From Actinomycetota bacterium (GTDB taxonomy: Bacteria > Actinomycetota > Acidimicrobiia > Acidimicrobiales > Iamiaceae): a stretch of DNA of 64,000 nt. The stretch lies in assembly GCA_016185275.1 (NCBI GenBank), contig JACPNX010000010.1, positions 88,427 to 152,426 on the forward strand, given 5' to 3'. Positions 44,115 to 51,212 of this stretch are shown in pieces (the first letter of the stretch is position 1; the number at the start of each line of letters is the position of its first letter). The translations under genes were made by a program, and so were the position numbers. The notes under the pieces were generated by a model. That model had not been told where the DNA came from, ran no database searches, and saw nothing but the letters and a program-made list of their open reading frames with translations.

Positions 44115-44507
44115 TCACGAGCGGCGCGCTCCCGGGGCGGCCGCCGCAGAACCTGCGAGGAGCGCTCCCGCGGTCGCCACTGCCGCGGCCAGCAGCGCGG
44201 TCGCGACGAGCGTGAGCGGGTGCAGCGCCTGGTCTCGGGCCAGCGACGTCACCACGCCCACCGCCTGCAGCACGCCCCACGCCACCGCGCCGGCCAGCGC
44301 CGCGGACCGCAGCGGCGCATCGGGCGCGAGGCGGCGGGCCGCGTAGCCGGCGAAGGCGAAGCCGAGCAGCTCGAAGAGGGTCACGACGAGGGCGGCACCG
44401 CCCCGCACCCGGCCGCGCCGGTCGGCCAGGAGCTCGCCGGCCACGGCTGCCGGGGCGACGAACACGAGGCCGAAGAGGCCGCCCCGCACGGCGGCGCGCC
44501 ACCTCAC
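44115..44507 (-). CDS. Small membrane protein of the glycerol-phosphate cluster
   Basis: The 130-residue protein has four predicted helices (FGLVFVAPAAVAGELL, AALVVTLFELLGFAFAGYAA, ALAGAVAWGVLQAVGVV, LTLVATALLAAAVATAGALL). No family is recognised. Its GTG overlaps the flavoprotein stop by 4 nt (GTGA), so it is made with it; a membrane partner or transporter role for a glycerolipid is inference. Confidence 0.7.
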   Translation of the reverse strand: MRWRAAVRGGLFGLVFVAPAAVAGELLADRRGRVRGGAALVVTLFELLGFAFAGYAARRLAPDAPLRSAALAGAVAWGVLQAVGVVTSLARDQALHPLTLVATALLAAAVATAGALLAGSAAAAPGARRS

Positions 44508-46015
44508 GTGAACGGCGCGGGTCCGAACGGCGACACCAGCCCGAGCTTGCCCGGGTTGAGGATCCCGCGCGGGTCGAGCGCCGCCTTCACCGCGGCGAGG
44601 ACGTCGAAGGCCGGCCCGAGGGCCTCCGCCATGAACCGCCCACGGTTGAGCCCGATGCCGTGGTGGTGGCTCAGCGACCCGCCGAGCGCCAGCACCGAGC
44701 GCTGCCCCACGTCCCACATGCGCCGGTAGTAGGCCTCACGCTCGCCGGGGTCCACCGTGCCGGCGAAGGTGAAGTACACGCAGCCGCCGTCGCGGTACGA
44801 GTGCGACTGGTGGGCCGAGGCGGCCAGGGTGCCGGGCACCGCCCGCAGTGCGTCCACCGTCGCCGCGTAGAGGGCGGGCAGCTTGGCCCAGGGGCCGCTC
44901 ACCTCCATCGTGTCGACCACGTAGCCGCGGCTGATCAGCGCTTCCAGCGCGGCGACGTCGTTGCGGTGCTCGAGCCAGCGACCGACGAGGGCGTCGTCGA
45001 GCCGCTCGGCGCCGGCGCACTCCTCGGTGACCACCGCCATCGTCGCGCCCACGATCAGCTCGTCGCCCTCGTCGAGGACGAGCAGCACGTGGCGGCCGGC
45101 GCCGGTGGAGTAGCTGCGGTCGGCCTCGATGTCGTCGTAGAGCCGCAGTACGGCCGGCGTGGCGCCGCGGCGCAGGATCCGCCGTTGCGCGTCGAGCCCA
45201 CCGGCGAACGAGTCGAAGGCGAACGCGGCGCGCCGCTCGTGCGGCGGCACCGGGCAGGCCCGCAGCCGCACACCGGTGACGATGCCGAGCGTGCCCTCCG
45301 AGCCGACGAACAGCCGGGTCAGGTCCGGGCCGGTGGCCTCCCGGGGCTGGCCGCCCGTGGCGATGCGGCGCCCGTCGGCGAGCACCACGTCGAGCCCGAC
45401 GACGAGGTCCTCGATCTTGCCGTAGCGCGTGGAGTACTGGCCCGCGCCGCGGCACGCCACCCAGCCGCCGACCGTGGCCAGCGCCATGGACTGGTGCCAG
45501 TGGCCGACGGTGAGGCCATGGGACGCCCGCAGCTCCGTCTCGAAGTGGTCGCCGAACGTGCCCGGCAGGACGTCGACCACGAGGGAGGCGTCGTCCACGG
45601 CGCGGATCCCGCTCAGCCCGGTGAGGTCGAGCACGACCCCACCGAAGACCGGCACCGACGCGCCGCACACGCCGCTGCGCCCGCCCGCGGCCGTCAGGGG
45701 GACGCGCGCCTCGTGGCACACGGCGGCCACCGCGGCCACCTCGTCCTCGGACTCCACGCGAGCCACGGCACCGGCGCGGCCCGCCACCTCGCCCTGCGTG
45801 GCCCACACCATGGCCAGGGGCCACCAGTCGCGGCTGGCCTCGCCGACCTCGTCGCCGTCGACCACGACGCCGGCGCACGCGCCCTCGAGCCGCTCGACGA
45901 AGGCGGGGTCCAGCGCGACGGCTGGGGCGTCGAGGTGCGGACGGGCGGCCGCGGCCCCGCCCGCCAGCGCGATCGGAGCGGTCGGGGTGCCGGGGCCGGG
46001 CCGCAGCCCGCTCAT
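44504..46015 (-). CDS. FAD-binding oxidase, alkyl-DHAP-synthase-like
   Basis: The 503-residue flavoprotein has a PCMH-type FAD domain (LTAAGGRSGVCGASVPVFGGVVLDL, HWHQSMALATVGGWVACRGAGQYS). The C-terminal domain carries HHHGIGLNRGRF and CVYFTFAG, which resemble the HHH motif and active-site strand of alkylglycerone-phosphate synthase. That enzyme swaps an acyl for an alkyl chain on dihydroxyacetone phosphate in ether-lipid synthesis. A different DHAP-like or 2-hydroxyacid substrate cannot be excluded. The ATG overlaps the glpD stop by 4 nt. Confidence 0.82.
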   Translation of the reverse strand: MSGLRPGPGTPTAPIALAGGAAAARPHLDAPAVALDPAFVERLEGACAGVVVDGDEVGEASRDWWPLAMVWATQGEVAGRAGAVARVESEDEVAAVAAVCHEARVPLTAAGGRSGVCGASVPVFGGVVLDLTGLSGIRAVDDASLVVDVLPGTFGDHFETELRASHGLTVGHWHQSMALATVGGWVACRGAGQYSTRYGKIEDLVVGLDVVLADGRRIATGGQPREATGPDLTRLFVGSEGTLGIVTGVRLRACPVPPHERRAAFAFDSFAGGLDAQRRILRRGATPAVLRLYDDIEADRSYSTGAGRHVLLVLDEGDELIVGATMAVVTEECAGAERLDDALVGRWLEHRNDVAALEALISRGYVVDTMEVSGPWAKLPALYAATVDALRAVPGTLAASAHQSHSYRDGGCVYFTFAGTVDPGEREAYYRRMWDVGQRSVLALGGSLSHHHGIGLNRGRFMAEALGPAFDVLAAVKAALDPRGILNPGKLGLVSPFGPAPFT

Positions 46016-47709
46016 GCGCCGAGCGCCTGGTCGAGTGCGGCGTCGGCCGGTCCCGCGGCGGTGGGCAGCCCGGCGGTGGCCCGCTCACGGGCCACCGAGC
46101 GCCGGTAGGCCTCGGCCTGCGCGGTCTGCTCCTGGGCCGACAGGCCGAGCACCGGACCGATGAGGGCGGCCACGTCGCCGGCCGCGGCGGCCGAGGCCTC
46201 GGCGTCGAGGAGGCGGGCCCGGGTGCGGCGGCTCAACACGTCGTCCACACTGCGGGCCATCTCGTAGCGGGCGGCGAAGACCGCCTCCGCCCGCACGTAG
46301 GGGAGGCCGGGCACGAGCGGGTCGCCCAGCGACGGATCGGTGTGGACCATGGCCAGCAACGTGTGCGCCTCGCCCCCGTAGCGGTCGGCGAGGTGGGCGG
46401 CGAGCGCGCCGGCCTCACCGGTGGTCGCCTTGAGCGATTCGTAGCCGTCGGCCCCGCGGAGCGGCAGCCGGCTCGTCCGGCTGCGACCCCGCCGAAGGTC
46501 GAAGCGCTCGCCGAGGTACCCGGCGACGGCGTCGACCGTGTCGGCGGCCATCTCGCGGTAGGTCGTGAGCTTGCCGCCGGTGATCGTGACCACGCCCGAG
46601 GCCGACGGGGCGACGCGGTGCCGCCGGGAGAGGTCGGCCGTGCGCCCGGTCGCCGCGGACTTCACGAGCGGTCGCAACCCTGCCCACGTGCCGGTGATGT
46701 CGGCCTCGGTGATCCCACCGGTGGTCGAGAAGTTGATGGCGCGCAGCAGGTACTGCACGTCCTCCGGGGTGCAGAGCGGGTCGTCGAGCGAGCCGTCGTG
46801 ATCGGTGTCCGTCGTGCCGATGTAGGTCGAGCTTCCCCAGGGGACGACGAACACCGACCGCTTGTCCCGGGGGACCGGCACCACGGCGGCGATGTCGTTG
46901 CGCACGAGGTCCCACGGCACCGTGATGTGGACGCCCTTGGCCGGCCGGATCGAGTCCGGGTCCTGACCCTCGTCGATCGAGCGCACCTCGTCGGCCCACA
47001 CCCCGGTGGCGTTCACGACCGCCGAGCAGGACACCTCGACGATCTCGCCGTCGGCCTCCACCCGCGCCGCCCTGACCCGGCCCGACGGGTCCTTGTCGAG
47101 CCCGACGAGGCGGGTGCCGTTGGCGACCGCGGCGCCGTGTTCGAGGGCGGCGGTCCGGGCCAGGGCGAGGGTGAGGCGGGCGTCGTCGGCCTGCGCGTCG
47201 TAGTACAGGTAGGCCGAGTGCAGCCGCTCGCGCGGCAACGTCGGCATGTGGGCCAGTGCCTCGTCGACGCTGAGGCGCTCGTGCAGCTTGCCGATCCGTG
47301 CGCCCCCGGTCAGGTCGTACATCCACATGGCCGACCCGAGCGCCCGGGCCAGCTTGGGGTTGAGGACTCCGTCCCTGCCCGTGAACATCGGGATCAGGAA
47401 GGGCAGGACCTTGACCAGGTGCGGCGCGTTGCGGGTGAGCCGCTGGCGCTCGTGGAGCGCCTCGTACACGAGGCGCAGCTCGCCCTGCTGCAGGTATCTG
47501 AGGCCTCCGTGCACGAGCTTCGAGGACTTCGACGACGTCCCCGAGCCGAAGTCGTCCCGTTCGACGAGCCCGGTGCGAAAGCCGCGGGCCGCCGCGTCGA
47601 GCGCGCAGCCGGCCCCGGTGACGCCTCCGCCGACGACGAGGACGTCGACGTGGCCGTCGGCCAGCCGCCTCAGCGCCGCCGCACGGTCGAACCACCCCGG
47701 ACCGATCAT
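46012..47709 (-). CDS. glpD: Glycerol-3-phosphate dehydrogenase (FAD, aerobic type)
   Basis: The 565-residue protein begins with the FAD-binding VDVLVVGGGVTGAGCALDAAARG, then GSGTSSKSSKLVHGGLRYLQ, typical of GlpD/GlpA. WGSSTYIGTTDTDHDG and VTITGGKLTTYREMA complete the signature. It oxidises glycerol-3-phosphate to dihydroxyacetone phosphate at the membrane and passes electrons to quinone. It leads the minus-strand operon and is divergent from the Fur-like regulator. Confidence 0.94.
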   Translation of the reverse strand: MIGPGWFDRAAALRRLADGHVDVLVVGGGVTGAGCALDAAARGFRTGLVERDDFGSGTSSKSSKLVHGGLRYLQQGELRLVYEALHERQRLTRNAPHLVKVLPFLIPMFTGRDGVLNPKLARALGSAMWMYDLTGGARIGKLHERLSVDEALAHMPTLPRERLHSAYLYYDAQADDARLTLALARTAALEHGAAVANGTRLVGLDKDPSGRVRAARVEADGEIVEVSCSAVVNATGVWADEVRSIDEGQDPDSIRPAKGVHITVPWDLVRNDIAAVVPVPRDKRSVFVVPWGSSTYIGTTDTDHDGSLDDPLCTPEDVQYLLRAINFSTTGGITEADITGTWAGLRPLVKSAATGRTADLSRRHRVAPSASGVVTITGGKLTTYREMAADTVDAVAGYLGERFDLRRGRSRTSRLPLRGADGYESLKATTGEAGALAAHLADRYGGEAHTLLAMVHTDPSLGDPLVPGLPYVRAEAVFAARYEMARSVDDVLSRRTRARLLDAEASAAAAGDVAALIGPVLGLSAQEQTAQAEAYRRSVARERATAGLPTAAGPADAALDQALGA

Positions 47710-47793
47710 CGGCCTGCGACCCTACGCGGCCGGCGGGACGGGGACGAGATCGGCACGGGCGCCAGGCGCCCGCGCCGCGAGCCCCCCGGCTTG

Positions 47794-47810
47794 TTCGCAA
47801 CGGTTGTGAA
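47794..47810. promoter_or_regulatory. Candidate Fur/PerR operator
   Basis: TTCGCAA-cgg-TTGTGAA is an inverted repeat matching at 6 of 7 positions. It covers the likely -35 (TTGTGA, 47804-47809), 18 bp upstream of the -10 of the Fur-like gene, as for an autorepressed promoter. Confidence 0.5.
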
Positions 47811-47827
47811 TCAGCAACGACTGCAGA

Positions 47828-47833
47828 TATGGT
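47828..47833 (+). promoter_or_regulatory. -10 element of the Fur-like gene (leaderless)
   Basis: TATGGT ends 7 nt before GTG 47841. It overlaps the ATG at 47829, which argues against that ATG as the start. Confidence 0.5.
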
Positions 47834-47840
47834 GCTCGCC

Positions 47841-48332
47841 GTGAAGTCACCGGCCGAGCTCACGGACCTGTTCCGCGACCGGGGCCGCAAGATGACCGCT
47901 CAACGCCAGGCGCTGTTCGCGATCCTCCACGGCACCGAGGCCCATCCGACTGCGGAGTGGGTCTACGAGCGGGCTCGCCGCCAGATGCCGACCATCTCCT
48001 TGCGGACGGTGTACCAGACGCTCAACGACCTCGTCGCGATGGGCGAGCTCGAGCAGCTCGACGTGGGCACCGGCTCAGCGCGGTTCGACCCCAACCTCGC
48101 GCCGCACCACCACCTCGTGTGCGACGACTGCGGGCGGGTGCAGGACGTCCCCGTCGACTTCCCCGACGTCGCCGTTCCCCAGGAGGTCGCCGGCGGCTTC
48201 ACAGTCTCGACCACCGAGATCGTCTTTCGCGGTCTGTGCGCCACCTGCGCGCACGGCACGCGCGCGGACGGCACGGCCGACCGGGCTCCATCCCAATCCA
48301 ACCACCACCCCCACAAGGAGTGTCATGCCTGA
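47841..48332 (+). CDS. Fur/PerR-family metalloregulator
   Basis: The 163-residue repressor has the Fur winged helix (MTAQRQALFAILHGTEAHPTAEWVYERAR, ISLRTVYQTLNDLVAMGEL). The dimer domain has APHHHLVCDDCGRVQD and a second CATC, giving the structural zinc site. Coupling to rubrerythrin suggests peroxide sensing (PerR-like) rather than iron uptake control. The GTG at 47841 is chosen because a leaderless -10 lies 7 nt before it. The last codons overlap the rubrerythrin start by 8 nt. Confidence 0.9.
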   Translation: MKSPAELTDLFRDRGRKMTAQRQALFAILHGTEAHPTAEWVYERARRQMPTISLRTVYQTLNDLVAMGELEQLDVGTGSARFDPNLAPHHHLVCDDCGRVQDVPVDFPDVAVPQEVAGGFTVSTTEIVFRGLCATCAHGTRADGTADRAPSQSNHHPHKECHA

Positions 48333-48744
48333 GCTGAAGGGCACCAAGACCGAGGAGAACCTGAAGGAGGCCTTCGCCGGCGAGAGCCAGGCGAACCGCC
48401 GCTACCTCTACTTCGCGCAGAAGGCCGACGTGGAGGGCTATCCCGACGTTGCCGCCCTGTTCCGCTCGGTCGCCGAGGGCGAGACGGGCCACGCCTTCGG
48501 CCACTTCGACTTCATCGCGGAGGTCGGCGATCCGGTCACCGGAGAGCCCGTCGGCCCGACCGCGGACAACCTCAAGTCGGCCATCGCCGGGGAGACCTAC
48601 GAGTACACGGCGATGTATCCGGGCTTTTCGAAGACCGCTCGCGACGAGGGCTTCGAGGAGGTCGCCGAGTGGCTCGAGACGCTGGCCCGGGCGGAGAAGA
48701 GCCACGCCGGGCGCTTCCAGCAGGGTCTCGAGGCGCTCTCCTGA
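48325..48744 (+). CDS. Rubrerythrin
   Basis: The 139-residue protein is a ferritin-like di-iron domain with [49 protein letters not shown] and [10 protein letters not shown], giving the Glu and His ligands. The usual C-terminal rubredoxin domain is missing, so electrons must come from a separate carrier. It reduces hydrogen peroxide in the cytoplasm. AAGGAG precedes the ATG inside the end of the Fur-like gene, so the two are cotranslated. Confidence 0.94.
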   Translation: MPELKGTKTEENLKEAFAGESQANRRYLYFAQKADVEGYPDVAALFRSVAEGETGHAFGHFDFIAEVGDPVTGEPVGPTADNLKSAIAGETYEYTAMYPGFSKTARDEGFEEVAEWLETLARAEKSHAGRFQQGLEALS

Positions 48745-48748
48745 CCAT

Positions 48749-48764
48749 CGCCGCCTGAGCGGCG
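48749..48764 (+). terminator. Possible hairpin after rubrerythrin
   Basis: CGCCGC-ctga-GCGGCG, a perfect 6-bp stem, begins 5 nt after the stop. A longer imperfect stem pairs 48763-48772 with 48805-48814. There is no U-tract. Confidence 0.35.
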
Positions 48765-48884
48765 CCCGCGCCCACATTCACGCCGGCCGGCCGGTCGTGG
48801 TGCGGGCGCGGGCGACCCCGATCCTGGTGGCCCGGGCCCACGGAGGCCCGGGCCCGAAGCACGACCGGCGCCACTGGAGGCGAC

Positions 48885-49484
48885 ATGAGCAATCTCACCC
48901 TGGACGACATCGCGGACGTGCGCGCCTACGAGCGCGAGCGGGCCGAGTTCCGCCGCCGCGTGATCGCCCTCAAGAAGCGCAGGCGGGTCCACGTCGGTCC
49001 GTTCGTGACGCTCCTGTTCGAGAACCGCGACACCATCCGGTTCCAGATCCAGGAGATGGCTCGGGCCGAGCGCATCCTCACCGACCAGGGCATCCAGACC
49101 GAGCTCGACATCTACAACCCGCTGATCCCCGAGCCGGGCCGGCTGTCGGCCACCATGTTCCTCGAGCTGACGTCGGAGGCGCAGCTGCGCGAGTGGCTGC
49201 CGAAGCTGGTCGGTATCGAGACGCAGGTGGAGCTGCGCGTCGGCGGCTCCCGCGGCCCCGGTGCCGCGGTCGTGCACGGCACGGTCGACCCGAGCCACGC
49301 CAGCCAGCTCAGCCGGGAGGAGACCACCGCCTCGGTGCACTACATCGCCTTCGACCTCACCCCCGACCAGGCCGCGGCCCTGGCCGAAGGCCCCGTCGTG
49401 CTGGCCGTGACCCACCCGGCCTACTCGTACGAGACCGAGCTCGACGCCGAGACGCGCGCCGAGCTGGCCGCCGACAGCGCCTGA
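48885..49484 (+). CDS. DUF3501 family protein
   Basis: The 199-residue cytoplasmic protein matches DUF3501: [36 protein letters not shown] and [19 protein letters not shown]. Members are usually encoded beside rubrerythrin and a cysteine-rich Fe-S oxidoreductase. Here rubrerythrin is present and the Fe-S gene is not. Function is unknown but the company implies oxidative-stress metabolism. GGAGG precedes the ATG. Confidence 0.87.
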   Translation: MSNLTLDDIADVRAYERERAEFRRRVIALKKRRRVHVGPFVTLLFENRDTIRFQIQEMARAERILTDQGIQTELDIYNPLIPEPGRLSATMFLELTSEAQLREWLPKLVGIETQVELRVGGSRGPGAAVVHGTVDPSHASQLSREETTASVHYIAFDLTPDQAAALAEGPVVLAVTHPAYSYETELDAETRAELAADSA

Positions 49485-49641
49485 GGGGCCCGGGCCGGGC
49501 GGCCCGCCGGATCGACTTGGACATCGCCGGGCGGGCCGCGCGATGCTCGCCGTTCCCCCATTCCGGGGTGAGCGCCAACCGCCGCCCCGCCGCCGCACGA
49601 CGGGAACGAGTCGACCAGACGTGAAGCGAGAGCCGTCGCCG

Positions 49642-49872
49642 ATGAACCAGTCCTGGCGCACCAAGGCCGCCTGCCGTGGTCTCGACCCGCAGATCTTCTA
49701 TCCCGGTGAGGACGAGGACTCGACGCCGGCGAAGACCGTGTGCGGGTCGTGCTCAGTGCAGCAGGCGTGCCTCGAGCACGCCCTCGGCGTGCGGGAGAAG
49801 GAGGGCGTCTGGGGTGGATGCACCGAGCGCGAGCGGCGCCGGATCATCCGCCAGCGCCGCCGCACCGCCTGA
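49642..49872 (+). CDS. WhiB-family iron-sulfur regulator
   Basis: The 76-residue protein has the four cluster-binding cysteines at 11, 34, 37 and 43, the C-terminal turn GVWGGC and a basic tail [10 protein letters not shown], the full WhiB layout. WhiB proteins bind a 4Fe-4S cluster and region 4 of the primary sigma factor to change promoter choice under redox or antibiotic stress. The ATG at 49642 is preferred; an in-frame GTG at 49621 adds seven residues. Confidence 0.93.
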   Translation: MNQSWRTKAACRGLDPQIFYPGEDEDSTPAKTVCGSCSVQQACLEHALGVREKEGVWGGCTERERRRIIRQRRRTA

Positions 49873-49986
49873 CTCGCGGCGCCCGCCGGGCGCCCGAGCG
49901 ACGGCGCCGGGACGGGTGCGGCCGGCCGGAACAATCCCGCCGGCCGGATTGGGACCGGCGTCAGCCGCGTCGGGCAGACTCGCCGG

Positions 49987-51156
49987 ATGGACTTCGAGCT
50001 CAACGAGGAGCTGCAGGCGCTCCAGGAGACGTGCCGCCGGATCGCGCAGGACAAGGTCAAGCCGCGCGCCCGGGAGATCGACGAGGCCAACGAGTACCCG
50101 CAGGACCTGTTCGACGTCTTCCGCGACGCGGGCCTGCTGGGCCTGTGCATCCCCGAGGACCTCGGCGGCTCCGGTGCTGGCATCCTCGGGCTGACCGTCG
50201 CCATCGAGGAGGTCGCCAAGTACTCGAACACCGCGGCCCTCATGCTGCTGCTCACCCGCCTGCCCACCGGGCCGGTGATGATCGCCGGGTCGCGCGACCT
50301 CAACGAGCGCTACGTCGCCGGGATCGCCAGCGGCGAGCGGCGCGGGTCGTTCTGCCTCTCGGAGCCGCAGGCCGGCAGCGACGTCATGGGCATGCGCACG
50401 CGAGCCGTTCGCGATGGCGACGCCTGGGTGCTCAACGGCACGAAGTGCTGGATCTCGGGCGTGGCCCAGGCCGATTGGTACACCGTCTTCGCCAAGACCT
50501 CCGACGACCCCGCCAGCCGTGACCACGGCTCGATCACCGCCTTCGTGGTCGAGCGCGGCTGGGACGGCGTCGAGGTCGGTTCGCTCGACCGGAAGATGGG
50601 GGTGCGGGGCGTGGCCACCGGTGAGCTGCTCCTCACCGACGTGCGCGTGCCGGCCGAGAACGTGATCGGCGAGGTCGGCGGGTGGCAGGCGGCCATGCTC
50701 GGGCTCAACGCCATGCGACCGATCGTGGCCGCCCGTGGCATCGGCCTCGCCGAGGGCGCCCTCATGTACGCCACCGAGTACGTCAAGGAGCGCGCCGCGT
50801 TCACCAGGACGATCGCCGACTTCCAGGGCATCCAGTGGGAGATCGCCAAGCTGGCCACCGAGATCGAGGCGGCGCGGCTGCTCACCTACCGGGCCGCGGT
50901 GATGGCCGACGAGGGCAAGTACACCAAGCAGTGGGTGCCGCACCTGTCGATGTGCAAGTACTACGCCACCGAGGTCGCGGTGAAGGCCTCGAACGTGTGC
51001 CTCCAAATGCTCGGGGCGGCCGGCTACATGAAGGACCACATGACCGAGCTGTACTACCGGGACGCCAAGCAGCTCACGATCGTCGAGGGGACCTCGCAGG
51101 TGCAGCTCGGCCTGATCGCCCGCGGTGTGCTGCACCAGGACCTGTGGTGGGACTGA
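49987..51156 (+). CDS. Acyl-CoA dehydrogenase
   Basis: The 389-residue flavoenzyme has the family signatures FCLSEPQAGSDVMGMRT and QMLGAAGYMKDHMTELYYRDAKQLTIVEGTSQVQ. The catalytic base Glu367 is in the isovaleryl/butyryl-CoA position. It oxidises an acyl-CoA and passes electrons to ETF. It stands alone, without a CoA ligase or hydratase nearby, so the chain specificity is open. A CAGACT hexamer 6 nt before the ATG is a partial leaderless-promoter match. Confidence 0.93.
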   Translation: MDFELNEELQALQETCRRIAQDKVKPRAREIDEANEYPQDLFDVFRDAGLLGLCIPEDLGGSGAGILGLTVAIEEVAKYSNTAALMLLLTRLPTGPVMIAGSRDLNERYVAGIASGERRGSFCLSEPQAGSDVMGMRTRAVRDGDAWVLNGTKCWISGVAQADWYTVFAKTSDDPASRDHGSITAFVVERGWDGVEVGSLDRKMGVRGVATGELLLTDVRVPAENVIGEVGGWQAAMLGLNAMRPIVAARGIGLAEGALMYATEYVKERAAFTRTIADFQGIQWEIAKLATEIEAARLLTYRAAVMADEGKYTKQWVPHLSMCKYYATEVAVKASNVCLQMLGAAGYMKDHMTELYYRDAKQLTIVEGTSQVQLGLIARGVLHQDLWWD

Positions 51157-51187
51157 TGGCCCACTGACGGGCGCCCACCCCGCCGCC

Positions 51188-51193
51188 TACGCT
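51188..51193 (+). promoter_or_regulatory. -10 element of the BTAD regulator
   Basis: TACGCT lies 19 nt before the ATG, leaving a short leader with the purine-rich sequence gggggtggg. Confidence 0.4.
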
Positions 51194-51212
51194 CGTCGGC
51201 GCCGGGGGTGGG

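Noticed and set aside
43966..44502. Frame coding TARTT repeats
   Set aside because: It is the tandem repeat read in one frame plus the antisense-frame shadow of the 130-aa membrane protein; no start signal or family.
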